Assembly (NCBI RefSeq): GCF_910591885.1
Contig: NC_063274.1
Span: forward strand, 11,306,164-11,370,163
Length of the DNA: 64,000 nt
Direction: 5' to 3'
Source: Bombus terrestris
Lineage: Eukaryota; Arthropoda; Insecta; Hymenoptera; Apidae
Positions 50,201 through 62,435 of the stretch are shown here, one piece after another. The position numbers and the translations under genes were made by a program. Each line of letters opens with the position of its first letter. Position 1 is the first letter of the stretch. Below the pieces are notes generated by a model that ran no database searches, had not been told where the DNA came from, and was given only the letters and a program-made list of their open reading frames with translations.

Positions 50201-52830
50201 ATTTATGATTACGTTCTGTGAGAATCTCTTTTTTACCTTGATTTATTATTGGTACTTTGTAATAATTTTATTACTAGTGATAGGTGTAGATGTAATACTT
50301 TTCTGCATTTATGAGAAATGTAAAAGTCCAGCAATGCACTGAACGCACAATACGCAGAGTACTCGTTGTAATGCAGAGTAAGCGTTTAATAGATAAAATG
50401 GGTTTTAAATAATATTTGATACATGCAACTGTTTTGCTATTGAATCAACGATAAAATTGATGAACCAAAAGGATACTGAAGAGCCTTCATTGTCACGAAA
50501 GACCGATCGGATATTTACGTTGTAAAGTCATAAGAAGCTTTGCGTTTGATACTTGGCAATAAAAAACTGCGGTGTAGTTTACAGCCCCCTTTTAAGAGGA
50601 TTTCTTCTGTGCTCGTGGCGATTGATTCTTTACCTACTTACATTGTGCAATCGTTGACAATGATGCATTCGATCGGATATATCTTTGTAATTTTATTATG
50701 ATTGCGATTTTATTGAGGTAGAAAGAAAGATGTATATCGAATATACAGGAGCACTTACAGTACTTACTATACTCATATGATCGTTGAATTAGTTAGTTTA
50801 TGAATGACTTGAGTTAGAAAGTCTATGAGACGTGCATATATATATTCCTTGAAAACGATAGCGAAGATGTAAGTTATTTATTTCTTATTTGTATTGTAAT
50901 ATAATAATTACATGAATAATTTTCTTTTAACTTTTAGTTCTTCTTCTTAGGTTCTGGTATTTTTTCTTAATGTGTTACGTAGACAAAGCGACACGTTCGA
51001 CTAAATACCCGTTAATGCGCAGCTCGATGTTCTCCAAAAATATCTGCTCCGTTTGTCGTAGCACAATATAAACAAACTAGTCTTCCGTCTACCTAATCTC
51101 GATAATCCAACGAGCTGGGTGAAAGCAACGTACACTTCGTCTCCGATAAGGGATAAAAATACGCAGTGCCTTCTTCCGTATTCTCCCGTTTTCAGATTTT
51201 TATATACATATGTTTATCAGAAACAACATACCTTGTTTGCTACACTTCTCAAAGATAAGACGCGTCTGCGTAATATTTAAATTCTATTGAGGCATTGTAG
51301 TATTATGAAATAATCATAAGAAACAACTCACTAGGGGTATGAAATCTGTGATGGAGAGATGTCTTGGTGAAGAAAGTCAGTTAGTCATCGCTCATTTGCT
51401 GCGGGTTAGTTGCGAGTAAGTGGCGAGCTAGTTACGAGTTAGTTGCGAGTTAGTTAGTCGTTGGTCATTAGTTGTCGAATTGTTACGAGTTATGAGTTAT
51501 GAATTATAAGTTGTGAGTTGTGAGTTGTGATTTGTAACTTGTGAGTTGTCATTCAGAAATTGAGTAGTTGTACAAATTTAGTTGTTTTAGTCGTATTACA
51601 ATACTACATTAAGCTGTAATTTAATGAAATAATCAACGTTTTCCTGTTTCAATTACTGTAAACAAATCCACCTATCAAATAAAATAAAGTTACTATAGTA
51701 ATGTGTTTGTGTGTTATAGTATCGTATTATGTATAGTATTTTTGTATTTGGCTTATTATTCTTTGCCAGAGATAATCCTTAGAAGATTAAATATCAAGAA
51801 TATAGATTATAGAGATAATTAAAAATCAAGAGTCAGTGTGAGAAAAACACAAAAATAATTATCTTTTTCTGGTTTCAATAAATTCCTCTTTGAAGAGATT
51901 AAATATGCCAAGATTTTTATTGCTCGGCATACTTCGTTAGAATTTACTACAATTTTCTAGAATTATACAAAAAATATCACCACACTCATCCTTCACAACT
52001 GTTGCAAAAGAAAGTAGAAAACTTGTAGAAACTATCAAAGTTAAGCATCACGTTTCCCGAAGAAACGGATCGACTGGTTTTTGCGAGCGCTTTTTCACGT
52101 CGAAAACGGAAGTTCTAACGAAAAGTGGGATACTAGTACTGGTCCAATTTATGCAAACCAATCTACCTTGAAATCTGTCCATTGTCAGACCGGAACCGCT
52201 TTACATAGGTAGCGGTGCTACAGATTAAATCGATATCTTGATCTGTGGTTGACGAGCAACCGTTGGTCATGGTTTCACCACAAAGAACTCTACAAGTCAG
52301 CTCGAAAATTTTCCGTTGCATTTCTCGAGTGGACTTTTCTTTTTCTCTTCGATCGTGACCGTTACGACAGATAAGAATCGCAGAGCTAAACTTTTTCCAT
52401 GTATTTAAATATGTCATCTGGGATAATTGAAACCCCACTATTTCGCCTTCTTAATGTGGTAACGTCGATTCGAACGCGATTCGAATCTTCGAACGCTCAT
52501 CTGCCCTAAGAAAAATTCGTTGTTGTATTTCTTTCAAAGAAGCATCTTTTCGTTTCTGTAACGACTCTTTGCAACGGTCAGAAAGCACCTGTATTTTTTG
52601 TGTATGATCTAAAAACTTGTATTCCATGAAATTTGGATTCTTTCACTCGGCTTCCTCAAAGGAAGATTGAACGTTGCGATAGAAATTGAAGTTTGGGTGA
52701 AGCGATTAGAATGTTTAATTAGAGATATATGACACGTGTATTGAACTTCTGATAGTTGGATCTTTACTACTATCTATCTTGCATAAACTGTGTGTTAAGA
52801 AATATATACCTCTGTTTGTCCAATAGAAGC
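44271..52830. other. Kr 5' flank; no recognisable coding exon
   Basis: GC-richer islands at about 44.6-45.4 and 46.98-47.7 kb are the best places for a Kr transcription start or proximal enhancers. I cannot fix a promoter. From 48 to 52 kb the DNA is AT-rich, with the minisatellite at 51.4 kb. A plus-strand TATAAAAGG at 45461 has no gene after it. Confidence 0.6.
51403..51550. repeat. Short-unit degenerate minisatellite (GAGTTAGTTGC / GAGTTGT)
   Basis: The stretch begins with GCGAGTTAGTT-type units (GGTTAGTTGCGAG, GTTACGAGTTAGTTGCGAG). It drifts into TACGAGTTATGAGTTATGA and then TTGTGAGTTGTGAGTTGTG, with unit length falling from about 11 to 7 bp. No coding signal is seen. Confidence 0.75.
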
Positions 52831-52842
52831 TTTGTCCCAAGT
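52831..52842 (+). repeat. Target-site duplication, left copy
   Basis: TTTGTCCCAAGT, identical to 52973-52984, immediately before the T run of the inserted element. Its intactness suggests a fairly recent insertion. Confidence 0.75.
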
Positions 52843-52972
52843 TTTTTTTTTTTTTTTTTTATTTATTAAAATTCACAATTTGTCCAATTTGGACATTTGG
52901 TGGAATTTTTTAACGGTTAAATTAGCATGTTGGTGGCTACCCCCAGCGGGGTACCATCCTCGTGTTTGTTAG
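52843..52972 (-). mobile_element. Short retroposed insertion (SINE or 5'-truncated LINE tail) with 12-bp TSD
   Basis: A run of about 18 T opens the block on the plus strand, so the element lies on the minus strand with a 3' A tail. The exact 12-mer TTTGTCCCAAGT stands on both sides (52831-52842 and 52973-52984), a perfect target-site duplication as left by target-primed reverse transcription. The 130-bp insert can form two hairpins on its sense strand: TACCCC-GCTG-GGGGTA and TGTCCAA-TTGGACA. I do not recognise the family. No coding sequence is visible. Confidence 0.75.
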
Positions 52973-52984
52973 TTTGTCCCAAGT
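52973..52984 (+). repeat. Target-site duplication, right copy
   Basis: TTTGTCCCAAGT, identical to 52831-52842, immediately beyond the far end of the inserted element. Confidence 0.75.
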
Positions 52985-55900
52985 GATTGCTAAAGGCTAT
53001 GAATGGTTCGTGCGATATGAAATACGTTGACTCTTTATCGTACACCGACATTTTATTGGCTCATAAAAGAAAGAGTTATAATTGATTACAGTTCCTGATT
53101 TTGATATAGAAATCTAACTACTTTAGTCCATAATTAATGAGATCGATTCTACGAATTTCTAGAAGATTCTATTTTTGAGGATTTGGCAAATAGATATCGT
53201 TAGTTAATGTGTAATTTAATGACTACCAGTATATATATAACTGATTATACCATCTTTTGTCAATTTCTGAACATTTCTATTCGCATGATAAAACAACCAT
53301 CGTATCAGTTAAAGGATAATAGTTGTTATACTACGATTACTAAATAAAGTGTCCAGGAGAAACTCAGTGACACACTGATAAACTACAATGTATGTATGCT
53401 AGTACGTAAATGAAATAAAAGTTAAAAAATACATTATAAGTAAGTATATGAATACATACCCCGTTAAGACAAATTTTCAACCACTGGAACTGGATTATTC
53501 TCCAAGCACGAAGAACGACACAGTGAAGTCCAGTTAAAACGATTCACTCGAATAAATATTTAAGAATGGACTAATGGGATCCCATTGATAAACCGTATGT
53601 TTGATAAAGTAAAAAGTTGACAATTAGGGAGACGGGCTAAAGTCCCAGGTCGAGAATTGTTGTCAATGGTGGACGAAACAATTACGTTTTTATAATGAGA
53701 AATAGGCGCCGCAATGTGTTTACTTGAACCTTAGATACCAAGATAGGAGCGTGTGTCGTACACACAGAATTCTTCGCTATCTTCTTATTATCGATCAAGT
53801 AATATTTAGCACAGCCTTATTAGAGAGTCGTCTAATCATCCGGTACCGCCTAATGACTGGATCTAATAATACCGATCCCGTATTAATTTCGTGTTCATCC
53901 AGCGAGGAACATGTGGTGTGCGAATAGACTCCAGGAGACGAGACTGGACACACCAGCTGGTCTAGGAGGAGCGTCCTAGCTTTCATTTTTTCGCAGAGCA
54001 TTCTATGTTGTCCTTGTATCAGGCGTACATTAACTCTGCTGCAATTTTCGAATGTTTTCGTTTAATATTGCTTTAATCTTTGAGAATCTTTAACGTTTAC
54101 CTGTTAAAAAGATCTTTAACGGGTTAATGAAACGAGAAATCACATTAATTGTTAATCATGATTCCTTCATATTTTTCACAAATTTCTAAAGGTGCGAGCA
54201 ATTAAATATTCGTAGCAAAGGTGAAATTGCAGCGTTTCGTACCCAAGTATGAAAGTTTCGTTATATTTCTTCGTATATGTCGTCGTATTGCTGTATTGTA
54301 TTGCCATGGTATTGTGTTCCTTCTGCTCATTCAAAAATGATGGTACGATTTCAAAGAACGAAGTTATACAAGATTTAGTAGAAGCAAGCATAGAAAGGGG
54401 AATAGGAAGTAGTAATAAGAACTTAAGGTCCAAAGGTAAAGCGTAACTATATAGTGGTATGAAACTACCTTTGATAAGAGAATAAAATACAAGAAAGGGG
54501 TGAAATAAGAAAGTTTCAAACGAAAAGTTTCTTACAAAAGAATCATTGAGTCGACACAGAAAAGAAAAAAGGAAGAAGCTACTTGTATTTCGTTCCTTCT
54601 AGTATTTGGTATCATCCAGTAGTTAAATACAATATACTGATCACTAAATTGAAGCTTTCGTAGCAATCAAATAAAACGCACAGTTTGTGCTCTTTCGCGA
54701 TTTATCTTTTTCCAAATAGATAATTTGACTTACGTCAACTAAAAACTTACTTGTTTTATCGTTACTTTTATACCGTTTTTAAATAGCTTAAATTTTAACC
54801 AATTGCTTGTAAATATTTTCTTATAACCAAAGAGTACAAGAAGAATCAAAAAAGAGTAGAAAAAGGTATCTACAAAGTTCAAGATATCTTCGTGTCCAGG
54901 CATCCTCGGTATAACGATGCCTCGAGCATCCACAAAAGAATTATTTCGTGCTGGTTTACGCGGTGTGGCATCGTTCTTTAAGCGGATAGACGCACCCTAA
55001 ATTTTTTCTTCAACCCTCGAAGATCCCTTCGTCTTTCCTCGCGTCCACTCGCGACTTCCGATTAACCGGGGATCTGTTCTATATGAAAGACGGGTCAGGG
55101 GGATGAAGGTACGCGAAAAGGTCGCATAAGGTATCCAGAAACGTAACAGTTGACCGGAGCACACCTGGCCACAGATCCATCGATCTGGATTGGGTTTTAA
55201 CGCGACGAGACCGTTGGTCAGTTCTGTCGTTTCGCTGCCACGAATTGGTTCAGAAGGAAGGCAAACAAAATTGTAAATACGTAGTCGGAATTGTTCGAAA
55301 AAAGCATTTGGATTTTATAGAAAGAGATTTGAGTTTTAGAAAACGATCTGTCTACTATAAGGAATATCGTGTACACAGTTTCGATTGTCAAAAGTTAGCT
55401 GTCACGAATTCGTTAAGAAACGATCTATCTGCCATGAATATCGGGTAAACAGTTTCGATCGTCAAGTTATTAATAATCAGTTGGATTCGTTGGTGCTTCA
55501 AGTCAATGATGCGTCACTGTCCAATTAACATCGAAACTTTGTATGAACTGGGTGCCCTAATCAAACTGTTTGGAATTACAATCGGGCTGTTGTTTTCCAT
55601 ATGAGAGTTCACGGTGCTCGCCTTGTAACTAACTGTCTTATCATCCGTACACAGTTTGTAGAAAACATCAATGAAACGAACGAGTCTCCTGGGAACGATT
55701 CAGTTTTATAGACAATTTTTTTGTCGCAATCAAAAAGGAATCGAAAACTTATTTTTCCATGGCACTTCTCTGCCTCTATGTTTATATCTTTTTCTCATAG
55801 ATTTTTCTGTACACGAGCATTTACCCTCGCCGGTCGAAAGCATTCACTGAAACGGACTATTTTCACCCGGAAACGTATGCAAGACGGAAAGAAGTACGAT

Positions 55901-56335
55901 TAGAATCGTGCAGCCCTCTCTTCTTCTCTTCTCCCTGCTCCAGATCTGTCTCTCTCTCTTCTTTCCGGGGTAACGTGCTTCTGCGTAACAAGGGCCTAAC
56001 AGAGCTGTCAATCCGTCGATAAATTGAATGGAGGACCTAAAACCACCCTACATTTTCTATCGTCCTTCACCCCCTTTCATCTCTCTGTACCGCGTGCTCT
56101 TACACCCCATCGGCGGTGGTGGCGGCGACCCGAGGCTCTCGCACGATATTTTTTTTTCTCTTCTCTTCGTAACAAAAACGTCTGTCTCTGCGTTTGACGT
56201 GTGATTCGGCTACCCCTGGCGAAGAGATTTAAGGAAGCAGAAAAGTGACCGAACGCGAACTGATGCGGTGGCATCGTCCCGAGAGAATCAGCCGGATCCA
56301 TCGGTACGTTGGACGATTTTCAATTTTAATTGTTA
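52985..56335. other. No recognisable gene apart from the small ORF at 54249
   Basis: AT-rich to about 54.9 kb, then a GC-richer island at about 54.95-56.3 kb with CT-rich tracts and two minus-strand GGGTGAA(A/G) octamers (55861, 56065). Confidence 0.55.
54249..54446 (+). CDS. Hypothetical small secreted or membrane peptide (65 aa ORF)
   Basis: A true ATG opens a 65-residue ORF. Residues 5-23 form one continuous hydrophobic stretch (LYFFVYVVVLLYCIAMVLC) after a lysine at position 2, typical of a signal peptide or signal anchor. A short polar region of about 40 residues follows, with Cys at 17, 23 and 26. A donor-like AAAG|GTAAAG lies at 54435/54436 near the end, so this could be a first coding exon instead of a complete gene. 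An acceptor-like TTGCAG sits about 20 bp upstream of the ATG. I recognise no family. The ORF is short enough to arise by chance and an ORF overlaps it on the other strand. Confidence 0.25.
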   Translation: MKVSLYFFVYVVVLLYCIAMVLCSFCSFKNDGTISKNEVIQDLVEASIERGIGSSNKNLRSKGKA

Positions 56336-56894
56336 CCAGTGGCTACGCAAGTATCTGAACACGTATACAAACTTTCTATTAGTATATATTGCGCGTGTAA
56401 TAGGAAGAAAGATTTTGAGATTTCATTGATACAACGAGAGAAGATAATCGTGGTTATATTGGTGAAATTTAGAACGTATGTGAAAATGTATATAGAAGTT
56501 ACAAGATATTTATTACAGACATACGTTTCAGTCAATTGTTCATTGCATTAGTAAGCCACGATATCCAGCGAGATTATCTTTAATTGTAGATTTAAGACCA
56601 TTATTCGTCGCACGAATCATTAAACGTAGTATTACGAATTGTGCAATTTCAGTAGTACACGGCTATATATATATTTCGCAGGGATCACAAGAAAGTAATT
56701 TTAAACAGTCGATCATCCATTACATTAACGACCTTCAATATTATAATGAGACTGTCCTTAACATTTATTATATTCTTAAGATGGCTGTTCGTGTTAAATA
56801 CCAATTTTTTACTAAACATATACGTATTTGAGATAAATATCTCGTAACTCCCATATATATTTCGAGAAGTGTTCAAATACTTTCGTAAGCCACA
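56336..56894. mobile_element. Tc1/mariner-like MITE, copy D (about 559 bp)
   Basis: The left end is CCAGTGGCTACGCAAGTATC; the right end reverse-complemented is TGTGGCTTACGAAAGTATTT. Both continue with TGAACAC and are flanked by TA (56334-56335, 56895-56896). Internal segments (ATATAGAAGTTACAAGATAT on the left; the inverted ATCTCGTAACTCCCATATAT on the right) match copies A and C. The terminal pattern CAGTGGC...AAGTATTTGAACA resembles ends of Tc1-like transposons. It is the longest copy, with extra central sequence of unknown origin and no transposase. Confidence 0.65.
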
Positions 56895-59800
56895 TAAATT
56901 CTAACGAATCATCGTCAAACGAGTTTTCCTCTCACTCGTTCCTTCACTACTGCCGCCATCGCAGCTGTAACGCGACTCGCACGAATTAGTCGTTGGCGTG
57001 GCACGAATAAAGCGATCTCGCTCTCCATTCCCCTTTCTTTTTACCTTACCCTTCGGAAATATTGGTCAAACCTGCCCCACCAGGGAGGGTGATCGAGCAA
57101 CGGGGGTGGAAGGCAGGGTGCTGAAGGGTGCAGATCCTAAAGAGCAACCCCTGCACACGAGCCCGCACCCCGCCTCGAATTACTCAGCAGCCTTCCCTTT
57201 ACCATCCCGATTTTACCCGAAAAATCCAAAAACGAGGGGATTTGTTCGTGTGTGCGGAAGGAGCATTGCGTGGGGTCGTTGCCTACCTCTTCGTCTCTTT
57301 CTCGCTGCCCTGCACTCTGCAACCCCCATCAGGGACCAACAGTTCCTCTCGTAACTGGGGCTCTTTCTCTCCTGCAAGTTATTTCGGATACGGACTCGCT
57401 ATCGATGACTCTTTTTCAACGTGACCGCGAACTTACGTGGGGTAAGTATATGTATCGTTCGATAAGGAAATCGAGAGTGTTTTTCCTTTTGCAGGATTCT
57501 ATGGTATGTGGAGAATGGCGTAGAAGTAGAGGATAGGAGATAAAGGGGATGGAAAAGATGTGTTGATTTTAATTTTTCCAAATTTAGTTGAAATTTCTCT
57601 TTGAGTAAGTAGATATAGAAGTATTCAAGGTTTATAGGCCAGCTGGTCATATATGGTTTAACGTACTTGCAAATTAAAAATGTTTTTCTCATAAAGCTGA
57701 TTTGAATATCTTATTAAAATTATAGTTTTGCTTAAAACTATTGCCCTGACAAGTTACATAGAAATCGGTGAGGATTAAATCTGAAGCAGACCAAATTAAA
57801 ATCTTCCTAACGCTTTTGTTGCAAACTGTACACTTTTTACTGTGATCAGTCACATATCTTACCGCCATTTAACAGTTTATAGAACACCAATTAGCGTCAA
57901 TATGACTCATCGTTTCATAAAGACCACAACCTTCTTCTATCGACACCTGTACACCGTCTTCATTATCATACCCATCATGCTCGCTCAAGATTAAATTCTA
58001 TGAGCTTTCTAACGATACTCGACACGAAATTATGCGGTGCCTGTATTCATACCCATTGACTTACGCCCACGGTACAATAAATTAGATTCCATAGTGGTTT
58101 CGTTCTGGCGTTTACTTGGATTTATGCGCCATTAACATAAGACAGGTGCGTGTCTCGTTGCGCAGAGGTCCCTTCGAAACTATCGTATATTTTCATCGAG
58201 AATTAATAACACGTCTCCGTAAGATTTCAATGTTAGCAACGTCGAAAAGTCTTGACAAGGTGCAATCGCATCGTCGTGGTCTTTAACGACTTAATCGGTG
58301 GTATCGATTCGCATGATCGATGCTTTCACCCGCAGCGAAACGGTGTCACTTGTGTGGTCCACCCTTGCGTTTTTATCCGCTTGCACTGTTCGTCTTTCCA
58401 TCGTCTTTTTCTTTTCCTTTTCGCATGGTTTCTTTGGCAGGCTGCCGCATTGTCGCACATCCATGGGAAGAATGTGAACCCGCGGACGAAACTGGTATGG
58501 TCGATTTAATTTCTCGCTGATTTGGAGTTTCGAAAGGCCTACGTGACCAGCCTCGGGCTTTCGACTTTGTAACGAATTCGCGCGAAATCGACCTCTTCGA
58601 ATTCGAATTCGAGGAATCGTCGGTGGAATTTTTGGAAATGATAGGACAGAATTTTATTAAATTTTCATATTTTCTATTTATTTATTTCGCGCATTGATAT
58701 TGCACGACAGTAGTAATATTATAGTATTGTCGATATTTGTTAATTCGAAGGATCGTTGGTAGAATTTGCGGGAATGATAAGATAATATTTTGTTAGTTGA
58801 ATATAACGTTACATAAAAAAAATATAATTAATATCGCATTATTAATTTTGGTATAACGGTGTCTGAGACGTGCAAAGATTTAATATTTATCGTTGAATAC
58901 TCCTTAAGTACTCGCATTGACAATGGCCTTAAAACACAGGAAAAATAAATATTCCAGAGTTTGTCCTATCGATAATAGAAAAATCAATATATAAAACCTT
59001 GCAGTTTGTAAAGAGATCCATAAATATAACGTTTTAAGAATGAAGAGAGCAGTAAAAATAAATATTTAATATGAAAACCAAGAAGCTCAATTTCAACGTA
59101 AAGAAAAAGAAAAAATATTGTATATACGAAGAATAGCGTGATATACATTTACGCATCTATCGGTTGTAACGTTGATAAAATTAACCGGTTGAATGGACAT
59201 CAATGAGCCTCGTCTACTTCACTTCCCACTTTTTTTAATTTCAACGATTTCAATGAGTGACGGCTTTAGAATGAAGCTTTGGAAACGAGAGAAAAAGAGG
59301 GACACGCAAAAATTGACTTTCGAGGGAACTCTATTATTAAGTTGGATCGGACAATGTTGGTGTAGTTGCGCGAGACAAGTTGTCACTGTCACGGTGTTGC
59401 ATAGATTGTCAAAGATTCAGCAAGTAGGAGAGGAAAAAAGTATTTGAATATGTTGGAATTGGAGCGGGGACTGGCAAAACGAGTTCGATCCCGGCGATCT
59501 CTTCGCCTTTGGATGACTCTTATTGAAGAGAGAATCGACATTCGTTATTTCAACGTTCTTCGAAATGGGAACATATCAAAGTGGGGAAAAATGTTTTTTT
59601 CATTTATTCTATTCGATTCAACTTCGATCAGCTTTAGTTATAAGACTTTAAGCAGTTGAGATCTTCAAGTCTGATCTGCAAAACATTCGTGAGATCCTCT
59701 TCGATTGATGAAAAAGGAATATCATTGTCAAAATCATTTTTCTAGGGCAAAACATCCATTACAAAACCCTCTCGAAACCATTCTTTAGACGCTATAAAAA

Positions 59801-62361
59801 CCACGCAGAGAGTCTACTCGACGAGAATAACGCTGACAGAAGCAACGACAGAGCCTCGAGGTACAAAAGTAGAATGCGAAGGTGTGGAGGACCAAGCCCC
59901 GGAATCCTCCGAGACCAGCATTTGTCAGTGTCCATTAGTTAGGCTGGCAGGATGACGTTTAACGCGACACAACGCTAAAGAGTTGTGTATTTGCGAAGTT
60001 AAATGAGCCTTGCACCGTGGGCGACGATTGTGCAGCTGCAAGAGCCGGTTGCCTCTTCTTTCCCTTTCTCTTCATCATCGTCGCGAGAAGAGGCGCCTCT
60101 TGAGGTGTGCCCATGCGAGAAAACTGTTAAGCATCAAAGGTACCAAGTGGAAGAAAACCAAAAGGCAAGTTCACTGGGCATAGCTCTTTCGGCGTTTATA
60201 AATAAAAGTAACTTCCACGGAGTGCATGGCCACTTTCTTCACCTTAAGCATCGTTGAAAGGGAAATGGCAGGTCGATTGAAAGAAATTGTTCGTGCAACG
60301 CATAATAGAAGTTTGATATGTTCGCATATGTTCGTGGTATTTCGATTTTTCAATTTCTAGCTGTTCAAACAGTTAAAAGATTTCTTAAGCTTAAGGAAAA
60401 TATAGAAGAATTGTTACTGACATGACATTTTCTGACCGAGATCTTTTTTCAAATATCACAAGTCTTTACATTTGTTGAAACGAGTGCAGGATCAACGCGT
60501 GAACGTCGGAATATTGCAGCGGAGATAAAAATTGTTCAAAGTGAAATTGTCTTAAAGAGAAGACGAGTTCTGAGATATTTGATTATTCGGAAAATTCGTA
60601 ACGGTTGATACATTTTACTGCGAATTTAATGGAATCGATGATGATTTACCTGTCAGTTCCAATGATAAGTTTAAAAAGTTCTCCAGTTCTTTAATCTCCC
60701 TCGAACCGACAAATCGACTTCGATTCTCAAAAACTAGCAACAAATCGGCCAACATTCGTCATAGACGTTAACAGACACATATCAGCATATACGCGAACGA
60801 CGAGTCTCGGTTTCCGCAGCGTCAGTTCGGAGCTGAAATTCGATCGTGCAGGGGCTACCAGATAAAACATGAAACGCGTTTTTTTTCGAACGACAGAGAA
60901 GAACAATATACATGGTGAGAGGGACGGCGTTCCTCAAACGTTGGATCCTCTAAGCAGCTACACGTTGTCGGCCCTTCCCATTCACCGACTCATCCTCCGA
61001 GTCGTTTCTGTCGTGCAGCCGGTGCACACACGCGCGCACCCGACGATCCACGCGACCAGCAACAGGCTGTCGACGTTTCTTTCCCTCCTCCAGGATCCCG
61101 TGGCCGTATACTCGTGCCGATGGATCATTTTATTGCGTTCGTGCTCTCGGAAGCAGAAAGCCGCTGGTTCTGTGCACGCCACCGGTTATCGGCTCTTTCT
61201 CTTTATCCTCTTCTTTCTTATATGGGTTTATTCTTTTTCTTCTTCCTCTCTTCCTTTTCCTTCCTCTCCTTCGACTATGTACGTAGTAAGACGGCGCTTA
61301 TGTCGCGTGAACACTCTCTGTTTTCACGAATGGGACAGGATAGGACAGGATGGGATGAGATGGGTTTTCTGGAGACAGGATGAACTTCAAACGAGCCGGA
61401 CCATGCTACTTTCCCATCAGGAAGAAGTCGAGTGGCCGTATGGATCTCGTCGAACTGGCTGATTTTTTGGGCAGACCAACTTTCGAGAAACTTATCGGGT
61501 CTTCTATAATCTTACGGAAGGAGCCAGTATGCTTCCAGAGGACTCGTTTCGAGTTCTTGCTTTTGATGATCTTTCGTTGGATTTTCGAAAGAGATTGTTT
61601 CTGATTGATGAAAACGGTATGGATTACCGTTCAATAGACTTACGATGATTCTATCAAAGGTGGTTTGAGTTAGTTCAATTAATGTTGGAATCCATTCGTT
61701 CTATTCATTGAATTATCGTATTACGCACATATATTTTTGTTTCTACCAAATTTTCTCAGTAATGAAAAGTCGAATAATCGTAAGACACGAAAGTTTGCAG
61801 AAATTACACGAAGTCACTGTTGAAGGAGACGAATGGTCGTTTGAAAAAGTAAAGCTAATCGATAGTATAGTAAAAAGAAGCGATTGAAAGAAGCATATTG
61901 GGAATAATGAAAAATAAAATATAAAATATAGAATATAAGCTGCTCTCGAATAATCCTAAGAAATTCATGACGTTAAACAGACTTCTAAATATCGTTACTC
62001 ATCCTGTATCCTTTATTTTGCGTTTCACTTTGTATTCCACTTCGACCGCGTCTTAAATCCATGAAGCCGTCGCCCCCACAAAGAAAAAGGAAAAAAATAT
62101 AACATCACAAAAAGAACCGAAATATCCAGAACGATGGAAGGAATACATTGCTCACGCGTTGCATAAATATTATTAAGTTTGATCATCGAAGCATGCCGGC
62201 ATCTGGCTGATCGGCGGATTTTCGAATCTTCAGATCGGATATAAATTTGACAGTATCGGGGATGGAGCTTTGTGATGGTTTTTTTACTCGCTTTTTCCTG
62301 TATTGCGGGCCACGGTCTGAACACGTGCCGCGAATACACTTCATTGTTACAGAAAGGTCTC

Positions 62362-62386
62362 AAGAGAGAGAGATAAAGAGAGATAA

Positions 62387-62422
<36 letters not shown>

Positions 62423-62435
62423 AAAGAGAGGGAGA
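62362..62435. repeat. (GA)n / GATAAAGA compound microsatellite
   Basis: GAGAGAGATAAAGAGAGATAAAGA followed by a pure GA stretch and GAAAGAAAAAGAGAGG. Confidence 0.9.

Noticed and set aside
59481..59500. GTTCGATCCCGG resembling a tRNA B box
   Set aside because: The flanking bases do not form a T stem and there is no A box or acceptor stem.
60869..61462. 197-codon ATG ORF on the plus strand
   Set aside because: No domain or family recognised; serine/leucine/phenylalanine content follows the CT-rich island, and no promoter or conserved pattern supports it.
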